From Micropterus salmoides (lineage: Eukaryota > Chordata > Actinopteri > Centrarchiformes > Centrarchidae): a DNA stretch of 64,000 bases. The stretch is taken from assembly GCF_014851395.1 (NCBI RefSeq), contig NW_024041484.1:626499-690498 (forward strand), read 5' to 3'. The translations under genes were made by a program, and so were the position numbers. The notes beneath the pieces were generated by a model. It was not told the DNA's origin. It ran no database searches and was given only the letters and a program-made list of their open reading frames with translations. This document shows positions 1-14,400 of the stretch, piece after piece. Numbering within the stretch: the first letter of the stretch is position 1; each line of letters starts with the position of its first letter.

Positions 1-16
1 CCAAACTCATGAACTT

Positions 17-150
17 CAGAATCAGAATCAGCTTTATTGCCAATTAGGTTTATACATACAAGGAATTTATTTTGTTATTTTGATGCTTAACAATAAACAT
101 AGTAGGTGGAAATATAACAAAGATAAAAGAAGTACTGCATGCCACAAATC
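17..150 (-). repeat. 3' tail of an L2/CR1-type LINE (family B)
   Basis: The segment opens with a CAGAATCAGAATCAG run, then GCTTTATTGCC and ACATACAAGGAATTT. The same signature, in plus orientation, ends the long LINE at 34.1 kb, and it recurs at 59.18 kb. This is a 5'-truncated copy with its 3' end at the left. The AT-rich sequence to about 290 may also belong to it. Confidence 0.7.
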
Positions 151-629
151 ATAAATATAAAATTGACAATAAGATATAGAAAATAGAATAATATGTACAA
201 TTACAGTTTGTGCAGGGCTATCCAAAATACTTACACATAAAAGAAATACAGTATGAGTATACTGAACTGTAAAGGAGGGAGGGGTGTTAGGAGGCTATGA
301 GAGCCACATGCATTGCTAAACCAAACCCAAATTCATGTGCTAAACAATTTTGAATTTTCTATTTATATGACATCATTGGCATAGAGTTTGAGAGACCATA
401 CTGTAAGTTGAGGTCCTATTTTTAGGTCTGGAGGTTCAAGAAACTGAATGTTGCCTGTAGAAACCCCAAACCAAAAGTGGTTTATATGACATTTCCTAAT
501 CTACTACTGCTATGGTTATGGGGAAAGATCATGGACATGCTTAAACCAATGTGAGTGTTGATAGGAAATGTAAAGGGAACAGCGTTCTCTAATGTCAGTC
601 ACACAAATGCTTTGTATACATACATACAG

Positions 630-2300
630 TATACTATGGAAGCATATAGGGGACTAAATTAAAATTATCATGCAAACTTGAAAATGAAAATGTAATCCCA
701 CAATAACATTCTCATTTTCCACATATGTATGTGTTATTTAGGTAAAAATTAAAATGAAAATGCAATCATTTTCATTTTCACATACTTGTGTGAGCATTCT
801 AGGACCATATTAAAATGAAAATGGAAACAGCATTTGACATTTCATTTTCAAAGACTTAGTCTGCTCTATAGTGGACTCTATTCAAATGCAATGAGTGAAA
901 CAGCACCCCCAATCTATCGCATTTACATGTCCATGTGCTCATGGTCTTTTTAAGTCAAAATTAAGATAAAAATGCCATTTCCTAACTATGTGAAAATAAA
1001 GATGAGAACAGCATTTGACATTACATTTTCAAAGACTTAACCTGCTCTATAGTGGACTTTATTTAAATCTGCAAGAAACACTTACAGTTTAGTCCAATAT
1101 CATCTCAGGTGTGTAGTTATGATAACGGTTTTGCACTGTTCATAGCTGTAACTATTACAGCTATGTAGTTGATAAGACAGACAGACTGACTGTTCCTATA
1201 ACATTAACTGTGATGGAGCTGCGGTATTGTCACTAATACTAGTATTGCAGTAATTTGAAGTATATCTCTGAATGACAATGGATTTGTATTAGCCTGGGCT
1301 TGACACTGTCCAGCAGGACACTGATGTTACAGCTTTCGCATATAAGCGAGTTAACGTTTTTTGCACGTGCCATGCATCGGCCAGGTAAACTTACATAGGC
1401 TACTGCAGCAACAGACACACATACAGGTGACAGCGTGTGGGCTTAATATCACAATACACAAAAGAAACAGCTTGACGTTACAGTTAGCCACATTAGCTGC
1501 AGAATATGCTAACGCCAAGTTCAACAGGCAAATGTTCAAAAAACAGAAGCTACATAAGCTACATAAAAATGGCAACACTTACAGGTTCCAAGTTTGAAGT
1601 CGTTATAGATCCATCCTTGAGCTGTTCGATTGATAGATTTCATTTGGTTGTGAAGTTGCAGCCTAGTGTTGTGTGATGGTAGATACACAACTGAACCATG
1701 AGAACCTGAAGTGGCCTTCCAACTGAAGAGGAAGTGAAGTCTTAACTGAGGACCCGCCTTGATGAGAGGACTGACAGATTGCATTTTCATTTTCATAGTG
1801 TCCCTTGGAAAGCTGCTTGCAAATGTAAATGCAATGCAATAGACTGGGGGCGCTTTTTCACGCATTAGATTTAAATAAAGTCCACAATAGAGCAGGTCAG
1901 TCTTTGAAAATGTAATGTCAAATGCTGTTCTCATTTTCATTTTCACATAGGAAATGGCATTTTATATTAATTTTGACCTTAAAAAGACCATGAGCACATG
2001 GACATGTAAATGCGATAGATGGGGGTGCTGTTTCACTCATTGCATTTGAATAGAGTCCACTATAGAGCAGACTAAGTCTTTGAAAATGAAATGTCAAATG
2101 CTGTTTCCATTTTCATTTTAATATGGTCCTAGAATGCTCACACAAGTATGTGAAATGAAAATGATTGCATTTTCATTTTAATTTTTACCTAAATAACACA
2201 TACATATGTGGAAAATGAGAATGTTATTGTGGGATTACATTTTCATTTTCAAGTTTGCATGATAATTTTAATTTAGTCCCCTATATGCTTCCATAGTATA
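630..2300. mobile_element. Fold-back transposon with ~440-bp inverted arms
   Basis: The left arm (630-1078) and right arm (1866-2300) are inverted copies that begin TATACTATGGAAGCATATAG and are rich in AAAATGAAAATG words. Each arm holds two diverged copies of a ~190-bp subunit containing a TTTCAAAGACTTA...TGCTCTATAGTGGAC core. The interior (about 1080-1865) has no convincing protein. Part of it (1210-1640) resembles 12536-13140. The superfamily is not identified, and the outer target duplication is unclear. It is intronic, 89 bp downstream of gys2 exon 8. Confidence 0.75.
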
Positions 2301-2388
2301 TGGTGTATAATGTGCATATACCACATGTACAGTATAATCTCGTTTATGTTGGTATTTGGACTGTTTTGTAATCCACATCAGTGCATAC

Positions 2389-2495
2389 CAGAGCTGTTTG
2401 CGTACTGCCTGCCCCTTCAGTGACTCCACATTGAAGTTGTTGGTTTTAGCTGGCATGATGAAGAAAACTACCACTGTTACATCATTTCTGTGGAC
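2389..2495 (-). CDS. gys2: gys2 exon 8
   Basis: It encodes VHRNDVTVVVFFIMPAKTNN then FNVESLKGQAVRKQL and two bases of the next codon (expected tryptophan). The acceptor is atccacag|GTCCAC and the donor CTCTG|gtatgc. The following exon (family pattern starting with D.A or D.V after QLW) was not found between 1 and 2388. Confidence 0.95.
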
Positions 2496-5400
2496 CTGTG
2501 GATAAAGTGAGGACAGAAATAGAAAAACAAATGGGACAGTATGAATGAGTGAGTTGGACAGGAATGCATGCTAAAGAATATATTCTTTTCCTTTCTCTGC
2601 ATAAGGTTATAATTCTTTTGATGATGTACTTTTTTGCAATATTCGCACATTTGATGCATACTAAGTGCAAAGGACTAAAGGAGCTCACCCGCAGTAGGTA
2701 ATTGAGTCTAGACAGTGATTCAAGGAAAATATCAGCTCCCTTGTTGGAAAACTCATAGCGTCCAGCAATGAAGAAGAATAGGGTTTTCTCCAGGTTGAAG
2801 TCCAGATGACTGCCAGAAGGACAGGAAATACAATCAGGTTTAAAGGGGAACACTCTCCAGTCTAGATGAATCAGAACTACATTAAAAAACTCCACCCCAC
2901 CCATAGAAGTGTCCTCTGACAAACTCCTGAATGCGGGCCTTGCTGGTGGCGTGTAGGTTTTGAAACTCATGCATGGCTGAGAACTTCTTCACATTCAGGC
3001 CGTTCGGGGTCACCACATCTGTACCATCAATAAAGCAATAGGAGAGACTTAATAGAGAGTTAGATCATTGGTTTGTCCTTATGGTGGTGTTGGAGAACAG
3101 TTAAAACATCTCTGGCTTCATTCTCTGGAGACCATAAAAGTTGATACTAACTTTTGAAGATATTCTGATCCGACTAAAGTGTTTGTCGGATGAATAGACA
3201 AAACATCACCATCCTTAACCCCTTGACGGCAATTGTCGCAAATTCGCATCACACCTCTTCCTTTCAGACTGCAGCCAAGATAGCGCATATATTACCCCAA
3301 TGCCTGTTTGGCATATTCGATACGTACCTAGGAACCTTTTGCAAGCCCTGTTTCCCATTTATGCATGTTGTTGCTAATCTGCATCACACTTACCTCATAC
3401 CTGAATTTATATCTTTTCTATATTCTAAAGAGAAATTAACAAAATTCACTAAATTTAACTGACTAATTGATCAGCTTGAAAGCAAATGAAAACACAAATT
3501 ATTTTTTTATTGTAAGAAAAATCAAGGTGTTAAACAAAACACATAAATTGGCCCAATCCCAATGCCCACCCTAAAGCCACTCCCTGAACCCTCACAGACT
3601 TTGTTTATGTCACCTGTAGGCAGTGGCCCAAGGCCACGTATCTGCTTTAGTCTTAAATAAGATAATGAACATTGGGTTTAGTTCCTTTTTACATGTGATA
3701 TGACGCAATGTCATCTGTCTCAGGAGGTCAAAAAACAGGACTGGATTACTAAGGCATTTGCTAGGAACGGAACGTTCAATCTCACTGCCCTTTGTTGTAC
3801 TGTGTTTACTTAATTTTGAGCGGCATGTGTGGAAGCCTCCACAGGACCAACTACTCCCGTGCAAGATTTTCAAATGCAGTCACTATATGCAGGGGAAGTG
3901 TGCTGCTGTTTGTGAGATGTTAGATTACTACCCCTGCCTCTGTTTTTCTCCTGTGATGCTGTGGACTTGGCCCGTCTGATCAGTGTCATGGCTTTACCAT
4001 ACAATTTTACTATTTCTGAAAGCTGCCTTCGTAGCTTTGTACTAGAAATAAATTCTAAGAATGAATCCTCCAACAAATCATTTAAGCTGAGGTGTCAAAT
4101 TGTTCTGTTGAATTCAGCAAATGTGCAACCCAAATCCAGGATCAGATTCTGGGTGTTGCAGTATATATTAAAAGTAAGTGTGATGTTAGTGTCATGTGAA
4201 TGTGCTTCTCTCTAAATCAGTGAGTAAGCAATTCGAATTTTTAGCTCTTGATCTCATGGTCTCATGGTTGCTATTGGCCTCTCCGGGAACCATCACCTTA
4301 TCGTGGTGGAGAGCTTTGCGTGCCCCGGTGAGCCTGGAGGCTGTGTTGTCTGGGAGCCTAGTGCTCCTGGTAGGGTCTCCCAAGGCAAAGTGGTTCCAGG
4401 TGAGGGGCCAGACTGAGAATTGTTCATAAAGACACCTGATGAAATTATGAGGAAGAGGAAGAGAGACCCTGCCCGGAGGAAGCCCGGGGCCCCCATCAGA
4501 GCCAGGCCCAGAGGGAAGGCTCACCGGCGAGCGCCTGGTGGCTGGGTTTGCCACAGAGCCCCAAAAAGCAACATGGCACCCAGCCTCTCCATCCTTTGGA
4601 CCCACCATCCATCGGAAGATCTGCTGGGGTCGGGTGCGCTGCCACATGGGTGGCGGAGAAGGTCAAGGGGCCTCGACGGACCAGACCCGGTCAGCACAGG
4701 CTTGCTCTGGGGACGTGGAACATCACTTCTCTGTGGGGGAAGGAGCTGGAATTTGTGTGGGAGATGTAGTGCTACCAGTTAGATCTGGTGGGGCTGACCT
4801 CCACGCACATCTTGGTTCTGGAACCGTAATCCTTGATTGGGGATGGACCCATTCTTCTCTGGAGTTGCTCAAGGTGTGAGGCGCCAGGCGGGTTTGGGGA
4901 TACTCACAAGTCCCCAGCTGAGTTGGAGTTTACTCCGGTGAACGAGAGGGTCGCCTCCCCACACCTTCGGGTAGTTGGGGGGAAAACTCTGACTGTTGTT
5001 TGTGCATATGTACCAAACAATAGTTTAGAGTATTCGTTCCTTCTTGTAGACCCTGAATGGAGTTCTGTATGGGGCTCCAGTAGGGGACTCCATAGTTCTG
5101 CTGGGAGACTTCAGTGTGCATGTGGGCAATGATGGAGATACCTGGAAATGTGTGATCGAGAGGAACGACCCACCAGATCTGAACCCGAGTGGGTGTTTGT
5201 TGTTAGACTTCTGTGCTAGTCATTGATTGACTATAATGAACACCATGTCAGAACATAAGGATGCAGTGTACGTGGTACCAGAGCACCCTAGGCCAAAGAT
5301 CAATGATTGATTTTGTGATAGTTTCATCTGATTTAAGGCTGCATGTTTCGGACACTCAGGTGAAGAGAGGGGCGGAGCTGTCAATTGATCACCATCTGGT

Positions 5401-8400
5401 GGTGAGTTGGGTCAGTGGGTGGGGGAAGACTCTGGACAGTCCCAGTAAGCCCAAACGGGTAGTGCGGGTGAACTGGGAACATCTGGAGGAGGCCCCTGTC
5501 CGTGAGATCTTCGACCCAAACCTCCGGCGGAGCTTTTCTGGCATCCCTGTGGAGGTTGGGAACATTGAACATGAGTGGGCAATATTCAAAGCTTCTATTG
5601 CTGAAGCCGCAGCGGGAAGCTGTGGTCTTAGGTGCCTCAAGGGGCGGTAACCCTCGAACACCATGGTGGACACCGGTGGTCAGGGAAGCTGTTCGACTGA
5701 AGAAGGAGGCCTTCCGGGATTTGTTGTCTCGGAGGACTCCGGAGGGCTGCTGTGGCAGATGTAAATCAGCGGGTGTGGGAGAAGTTCGGAGAAGACATGG
5801 AGAAGGACTTTCGGTCGGGATCAAAGTGCTTCTGGAGAACTGTCCGCCACCTCAGGAGGGGGAAGCGGGGAATCGTCCAAGCTGTGTACAGTAAGGATGG
5901 GACCCTGTTGACCTCAACTGGGGAGGTAATTGGGCGGTGGAAGGAACACTTTGAGGAACTCCTAAATCCGACTGACACGCCCTCTCTAGTAGAGGCAGAG
6001 CTGGAGGCTGATGGGGGTTTCTCGTCAATTTCCCTGGTGGAGGTCACTGAGGTAGTCAAACAACTCCACAGTTGCAAAGCCCCAGGGATTGATAAGATCC
6101 GCCCAGAAATGCTTAAAAGCTTTGAGTGCGGAGGGGCTTGGATGACACGTCTCTTTAACATTGCGTGGAAGTCGGGTACAGTGCCCAAGGAGTGGCAGAC
6201 TGGGGTGGTGGTTCCCCTGTTCAAAAAGGGGGACCAGAGAGTGTGTGCCAATTACAGGGGTATCACACTTCTCAGCCTCCCTAAAGTCTACTCCAGGGTG
6301 CTGGACGGAGGGTTCGGTGAGGGGGGCCTTCTCAGGGCTTTCCAATCCCTGTACATCCAAAGCCAGATCTGTGTCCGAGTACTCCGCAGTAAGTCGAACT
6401 CTTTCCAGGTGAGGGTTGGCCTTAGTCAGGGTTGCGCTTTGTCACCAATCCTGTTTGTGATATTCATGGACACGATATCGAGGCGTAGTCGTGGTGAGGA
6501 GGGGTTGCGGTTCGGTGGGCTTGGGATGATGTGGCCATGATGGCATCATCTCATCATCTCTCACTGGATCGGTTCGCAGCATTAGTATTAGAAAAGCCAA
6601 AGCAGACCACTTTGTTATAGAGACATCAAACTCTAATCTAAACAACAGCTTCAAACTTTGGAAGACGATTAAATCCTTGGCTGGAAATAGATGTCGAGCT
6701 GCCACCATGATTAAAATTGAAATATCTGATAAGGCTGAAATACTTGCCTCTGGTTCCTTGTTTGACTCCCTCAACATTTCACACCAGAATCAAGGTCATA
6801 CTCATGGTCATATTAGAGTGAGTTATTCCTTTAGTTTTAATCCATTTACAGTCTCCGTTCTTTAAACAATCGAAATTGTCCATCCTGGCTAATGGTTATG
6901 GAAAAGTTTCATGATGTCTACACACTCTGAAACTACTGAATATCCCCCAGCTATAAAAAGCAAAACTGCAAGAGGAAAATATAAACAATACTTAAGAAAA
7001 AACAGAAATCCTATTCCTGGACCACTACAAAGAAGGAAGGTCCTTCAATTTAATCTTCTGGACTTATGAACCATATGCCTGGCTGAATGTGTTCAGCTCT
7101 CATTACCCAGCAATAAAAAGAGCAGGCATTTGTAATGGATGGAAAATAAGTGTACTGGAAGAAAATGACTCTGACACCACCAGAATAACAGCAAACCTGT
7201 TAAAAAATGGAACTGCCATGATACAAGGCGACCTGAGACAGTTTGAGCTTGACTTTCCTGCTATGAGACTGAGAGCTGAGAAGGAGGGCCTCACAAGCAT
7301 CGCTCCAACCCTGGGAGTCAAACCCTCCTGTCCTGTCCCTGCTCCAGAGAGACAGCCTGCAGATGCTGACACTGATCCTCCCCTGCTACAGCACTCTGAG
7401 GCCCTGGACATCATGAGAAAACACCTCCCAGATGGAAATAGAACTGGTACAGATCAGAGAGCAGCTGGACCAACAGCAGCCTACTACTCCTACTTCCAGG
7501 CCAAGAAAGAACAGGACAATGTCAACTCACAGCTGAAAGAGTTCCAACAAGAACTAGTTTGTCAGAGAAGACATCTGGATCCTCTCAGTGAGGCGGTGAA
7601 GGAACTTAGGAAGGACAGAGACAACTGCAGAACTGAGTTGGCTATACTGAGAGAAGAGCTACAGGACAGGGACAGGCTCAGTCTACAAGCCAGACTGAAC
7701 TCCACACAACCCCCTGTGCCCACCTCTCAGATCCAGACCACATCCAGCCAAACTCCCACTACACCTGCTGAAGGACAACACAGCCCTTTCCTCGAGGACT
7801 CCCCCCCTCTCACCCAGCCTGGTGCAGACTCTAATCCCCCCCTGTACCATCCACGACTTAAGGTCCCAACAGGACAGACTGGCGGAAACCAGAAACCAAT
7901 TTCCCTACCAGCAAGATAGTCATATCTACGCTGCTGCACAGGAGAGACTTCCACCCCCACACCATTGACAGAGTGAATATCAGCCTCTCCAGGAACTGTG
8001 CCCTCAAACCCAACGTGTTCTTGGCCCACCACCCGACCCTGCACCTGGACTGCCTGTATGATAACATACACCTGCACAGAAATGCAGTCCCCACCCTTGC
8101 TTGGACCCTGAAGGATGTTGCTCTTGGAAGGAGCCTCACTACCACTCCAAGGGGTAGTGAGGCTCCTCGGGGGGCAGAAGGGCGCAGAACGGGAAGTGCG
8201 AACTGAGAGTGAGCGCTCGGCCGGCGTGCTCCGGTCCAAGGCACGCCTCCCTGTGGGGACGGAGATCACTCAGCACAATGTAGCCCGTGTGGCAGACCCG
8301 TTCTGGCCAGCTTGCTGGAAGACATCGTTCTTTTTGTTTTCTAGCTGGAAAGTCTTTTGCTCTTTAGACAAATCTTCTGCTCTTTAGACAGCTCAGTGCT

Positions 8401-11400
8401 GAAGAAAAATGGGAGCCGAAGGTTGTGTTGTTGTGTATATATACAAGGTGCCGACGTAAGAGAGGCCCACGCTGTGGGTGTGCGTAGACAAAATTTATCA
8501 GTACCGCGCAGGCGCGCATAGGGGTAAACCTAATAGCGATGGCCTTAGAGGACGAAGCCTATACGGAATAGAACTTATCTTGCTTCATTCTATCTTATCT
8601 CAGGTTAAGAACTCCTAAATACTCAATCCAACATCACTTATTAACTTTTATGTTACCTATCAACCGATGCCACTTTTCTCATCTCACCGAGCTAAAAGTC
8701 TTTTAATTGCTGTTTTTTGGTAGTTTTTTAAATGAAACATTGACACAAAACAACAACTATCATTGAACTTCAAGTCAGAGGACTTAGAGGTGTTGGTAAA
8801 CTCTGTTGAGAAATCCAAATTCACATTAACGCTTAACTCGGGAGATTAAAGATAGAGAGTGGACTAAACTAGCAGACACAGTCTCCACCGTATATCCGGT
8901 ATCCAGCAGAGCGTTGATGCTATGAAAAAGAAAACAAGTTTAACCCTTTCCTTGCACCTTTCTGTAGTGACATCTAGTGGTGAGGATTGCGAATTGCACC
9001 CCCCCTCCCTTATCCCTATCCCCTATATCAGAGGTCACTAATAGGAGGACCGCGGTCCAGATCCAGACCCAGCTGCTGTCCTCTCCGGACCCCAGCCTAT
9101 AGCCAATTTATTATAGAAACTTACTACCTCATGACGGAGCGTTTCTATTTTAAACCATGCAGCTTTTCTAGCATTTACTGTACTGGTTTAGCAGACCAGG
9201 AAACTCACAGACCAATCACATGTGCTCCAATCGTCTCATGTGACTCTGCTCAGCCAATCAAATCTGTGCATTCCGATGCTTGCGAGTCGAGTCTGCGTGA
9301 TTCACCAGAGACGTTTTGGAAACACACACACGAATTGACGAGACAAAAGGGAAAAGAGATTTTACATGGCTTTTGATCAAGACTGTACAGATTCTTACAT
9401 GTACATTCCTCCCACGGGCAGTTCAAAACCAGAATATCTCATAGAACTCCAATGCTAGCTGGCAGGACAAACTAGAGCTCATGTTTCTCACTGAACAAGA
9501 GAAAGTAGAAGTGGTAGCTCTGTAAGAGGGAATGAAAGGAGAGGCATGAAGAGGAGGCATTACAGCTGTTCATTTGTTATGCGTTGAGTGTTTATTATAA
9601 AATTGGTTAAGACAACCCCACTTACAATGCTGTCCTTTAATCACTTCCCAGGAAACTCGGCCTCAGGTGAAGATGCCAACAATGGTCGTTCAGTCTTGGC
9701 CACGGGAAGTCCTAACGACTGTAACGACTGTCGTTACAACAACCAGGAGCACTAACGAACCAGCAGTATCGACGATCCTGGCAAACAACCCCACAGAGGT
9801 TAAATAGCTGAGTTTCCCTACCAGTCAGTCAGAACTGAAGAATTCCCTTGGATGAGGGACGAAACGTCTTCCAGTATCTTCAACCAAGTCCAGTTGCCCT
9901 TGACTTAACCTTCGTTGGATAACTATGACCTGGATGACTGAGAATCTTCACAGACGGTTAAGACTACACTTCATCACTTCAAGCTACACTTTTTATTTCA
10001 TTTTTTCTAAAAATTAGGCACTTTATTTTAGTTTACTTAAAAAACTGAATATTATTTGATTTGACAGTCCATTGTTGACTAAAAACATATGTTGTATGGC
10101 ACTGAATGATAACGCAAGTTAGTGGTTTTGATGTTCCGGACCTTTGCTTCGGGAAATTTTCTCTAACTGGACCTTATTGAATTCTAATTGAATACTGCCC
10201 TATATACAGTAGTATAGCTACGGTGCCTGAGACAGGACAAAGATGTCATCTATGAGATAGCAGCGAGTTGCCAGTCAAGAAATCAGGTTTCTTTAGATAG
10301 ATATATTAAGAAATTATATTTACTTAATTATTCAGTAAAACCATATTTGTTTTTTTCAGTATTATTATTTCTTGTTCATTAATAAACAACATATCAAGAA
10401 ATGAAGTGCTACATGATGTCTCATACTCCTGTAATACAGTATTTTACAACTTGGGAGGGTTGGCTCATCTGGACTAACATACCAAAGTAAATGAAGAACA
10501 TCTCAAAAACTATCGCATCTAGTGCTTTAAGTATGACCACTGACAGATAAAACAATGTAAGTTCACTGTTTCTGCACCACATAATACATGAATTTTACAA
10601 AGGCATTGGCTGGTGAGGATCAAGGCTCCTCTCATTTTGCTTAATTAGATAAAAATGCAAATCTTACAAAAGGTCTTTTTAAATTTTTTTAAAATACAAC
10701 AGAAATACAAAGTAGTACTGACAGCCATAATTTCAGCTTGTGGTAAAACGGTGCTACGTTTTTAATGGGCATTTAGCATGCGAAAGTACAAATTACACAT
10801 TTGTGTGCACAGTGGCGAAGCAATATAAAAAAACAAACATGTTTTTTCAGTGCAAATTCTGAAAGTATTCATTATTGGTCACTTGATAGGCACACGGTCT
10901 TGTTATATATCACCATTAGCAGTAAAAAGAAATACATGTTTTCCACCAGGACAGTAAAATGTGAAGTTTAGCTGCTGATCTGAGCTTCCCTGCTGTTACC
11001 GTTTTATTGCCAAAAATATTCATCATCTGTTTGTCTCAAGAAGGTAAGGGCACATTTCTGTCCACGTAACAAAGCCATAACAGAGCGCTGGAGAATAACT
11101 ACATGAAATTACAATCCAATACATATTTTTTCTGCCAACGCAGTAAACATTTAGCTGGCTGATCTGAGCTTCCATGCTGGAAGCTGCCGTTTTATTGCCA
11201 ATAAGTGATCAGCTGATTGTCTCAAGAACATAACAAAACCAAAACAGAGCACTGGAGAGAGAGTCACTACATGAAATTAATCCAACTAGCCTACAAACCA
11301 ATGCAACTAACCATACATGATTTTTCTACCAGGGCAGTAAACGTTTAGCTGGCTGATGCTTCCATGCTCTAAGCTAGCGTTATGGTTCTTTTGACCATTA

Positions 11401-14400
11401 ACGTTACTGATCAGCTGATTGTCTCTGGCCACCAACCCACAGGCTGGAGAATAAGTAGGGGATATTAGTCCCATTAGTATCACCTGTGTACCTCCTCCCA
11501 GCTCGTTAACCTCATGTGTGTATATATCCTTCCTTGTTTCCCTCAGTCTTTGTCCGGTCATTGTCGCGTGTACGCTCTGTCTCATGTTGTTGTGTTGCCA
11601 GCCTTACTCGTTGTGTCTCCCTGCTTTCTTTGGATTTCACTTTGGATTACTTTGTTTTTGGACTGTTATCAGCCACTCTACCAGTAAGTGTGCTTGCTTT
11701 TTGTTTGTTAATAAACCTTTTGAACTTTACCAGTCAGCCTACATGTCCTGCATTTGGGTCCGCAAACCTGTCTCACCACACACACCTGTGACAGTAACAT
11801 CCCGACAATCTGATGGCTGATAGGCTATCGCGACTCAGCGTCACTCGACTTTCTCGCTTGAGTTGAAGATTTTCACTGGCAGCGGCCCATCTGCACTTCC
11901 CATCAGGAAATTGCGTCTCTCCACGTCTTTGCATTGACTTTGTATGTAAACCCAACGCTCACTTCGGTTTTGGTCTGAAAGCACCATTAGTGTTTTGTTG
12001 AAGCATGATCTATTTTAATGTGAATTATTTTGAGCACCAAAATAACTTTTCCTTCATTTTTTTTAAAATTGTCATATTCTGTGTTTCTGTGACTATACTC
12101 AGAAATATACCATGCTCTTTAAATAGAAACATAGAATTACATGGGAAGGCCTCAGTGGTGATGGCTTGGCTTCTTCACATCAATGAAGACTGCTCTAGAT
12201 GCAAGGACTGCCACTGAGCCTGAAATACCATTATAGAAAATATTCATACATAGAATTAGAATTTATTAGTTTCAGAGAACAAACTGGCAACGAATAAACA
12301 CACACTTGTTTGTCAACTCTGTCACAGCTGTGAGCTCCTCCTCCAGGTCTTGACGAGGTTTCTTATTTGTTTGGTTGTTAGAAAGGCCTGAGGATCTGCA
12401 TAGCAAGAAGTGAATGTGCCAACGCCAGCGTCTTTGCAGGACACAGGCTGGACAGCAGAGTATTGTAGAGGATTAGCATTGCCCTGTTTTTTAGCAACAC
12501 CAAGTAATATGACAAATGACAGATACAGGACTGTAAAAGAGCTGCAGTATTGTCACTAATTCTAGTGTTGCAGTAATGCTAGGTGTGAATGCTATTCCAT
12601 GAATCAGAATATTTGTATTGGTCTCCACCTGACTTTAAACTCACTGCTCCCTCTAACAGATTTTTGGTATTAGCTGCTTGGTGTTTATCAAAGTTACACA
12701 ACATTGCCAAGCAACTGACCACTTGATTTACACAAGTCTAATAGGTAGGTAGGTTTATTGTCACAATATAACAAGTTATAGAGTGAAATTGAGTTTTGTA
12801 ACTCAGAACATCACGGAGCAGAAGAGGCTTAATAAGCTGAGCTAACATTAGCTTTGCAGTATGATAGTCCACAATGGCAATGTACCACATCCAACTTACT
12901 ACTGTGGATACTTTATGGGCTTCAAATATGGCGTTCGCACAATTTCTTTTGACTGTCCCTCAGCATTAAAATTCTCCAACACTGCTCATAGTGTGTACAG
13001 TAGACGTTAGCCACATTAGCCGCTGAGCATGCTCAGGCTTACATGGAAAAATTAACAGTAAAGCAACATGAAAATGCCAAACTTACAGGTTCCAAGTTTG
13101 AAGTTGGATCAACTCATCCTTGCGCTTCAGTCTGAAGGGAATCCAGGTTTGAACTGTTACTGGTCCTCTTTGTAAAATGGTTAGCCCAGTACAGTTTTCC
13201 AGTAGAAAATGCTTGGGTTTTGAAAAAAAACAAAAAACATAAGCGCTGATCGCTGATTGGCCGAAAAGGAGCTCTGTGCATCTGCACTCGATTGCTCTTC
13301 TTCAAGGACCCGGATCTGTGTCTTGGAAAATATTTGAAATTTAATTAAGACTTCAGACACTAACTAAATGTAAAATTATAAAGTGGGGCGCACATGACAA
13401 GACACATGCCTTTGGTTTGAGACCCGGGTTCAATTCCCCACTGTGACACGTCTACCAAGGTGTGCCTGAGCAAGACACTTAACCCCTAGTTACTTCAGAG
13501 ACGTGCAACCTCTGACATATATAGCAAAATGTAAGTTGCTTAGGATAAAAGCGTCAGCTAAATATGTAAATAAAGAGCAAATACAGTTTCGGTGCAACTG
13601 AATTAAATTTTCTAATATTACATTCAATTAAGAGTTTATTAATATTTCATTGCTGCTCCAAAGAGGCCGAGCTGTCACGTGACAAATGAACAACTCAAAC
13701 CTAGAGACCCACAGTTTAGAATCGTGAACTAATCAATTCTGTTTCCTGTGTTGATGGAGCCCATGCAGCTGCCATGTGATGAGTGGATGTAAGAGTCCAA
13801 GACTATTCATGCTTAATTCAAAATAAAAAAATTATTCCCTCAGACTAGAGTCATATACAAGATTAGATCAAATGAACGAAACGTGCTTTGAACAACACAA
13901 AACTAGTGAGATCGGCTGGTTGTGCGGGCTTTCTTTCCCTTTGCTTCATTACAGACTTTAGTGCAGTTAGGTTGGGGATTTGTTCAGTCTAACACCTCAC
14001 TCGTTTACTACTATTATATTGTCTAAACATTTGACTGAATGGAAATGAATGTAAGGAAGTGTTTCCTGCTGACAGACACACTATCTGACTCTCTATGACT
14101 TAAATTGTCTCCATAAAATAGGTTAATAACAAATAACAGAAAAGAGAAATTCTTCTAATAAATGAAGAAAGTTCTTCATGGTGCTTTTGTTGTTCTAACC
14201 TACAATGAACACATATTTTAACTAGACAGTCAATCATAAAACACATAAATATACTTGAGTTTAATGTGTTATCTGTCATGTTGTGTCGTGATCAGTCCGA
14301 TCAGCTGCGTTGTCCAATCAATATAACGGCGACCAAATAAGGGGGTGTGTCAGTCAGTAAAAGACTTCTGAAGGATGCACTCGTGTAGCCTCACTCATAG

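Noticed and set aside
1..2388. gys2 exon 9
   Set aside because: No minus-strand segment shows the expected KEKFG-type conserved block; the exon should lie beyond the left edge.
2482..2970. A continuous 162-codon minus-strand frame
   Set aside because: It bridges gys2 exons 6 and 7 through an open 91-bp intron and runs past the exon 7 donor; the spliced exons are the real coding parts.
7089..7919. 276-codon ORF as an independent host gene
   Set aside because: It is collinear with frame-shifted flanking pieces and sits in dense repeats; a decayed repeat protein is more likely.
13383..13460. Possible tRNA gene
   Set aside because: It has a box B but no intact cloverleaf, and the sequence continues into a SINE tail shared with 36753-36900.
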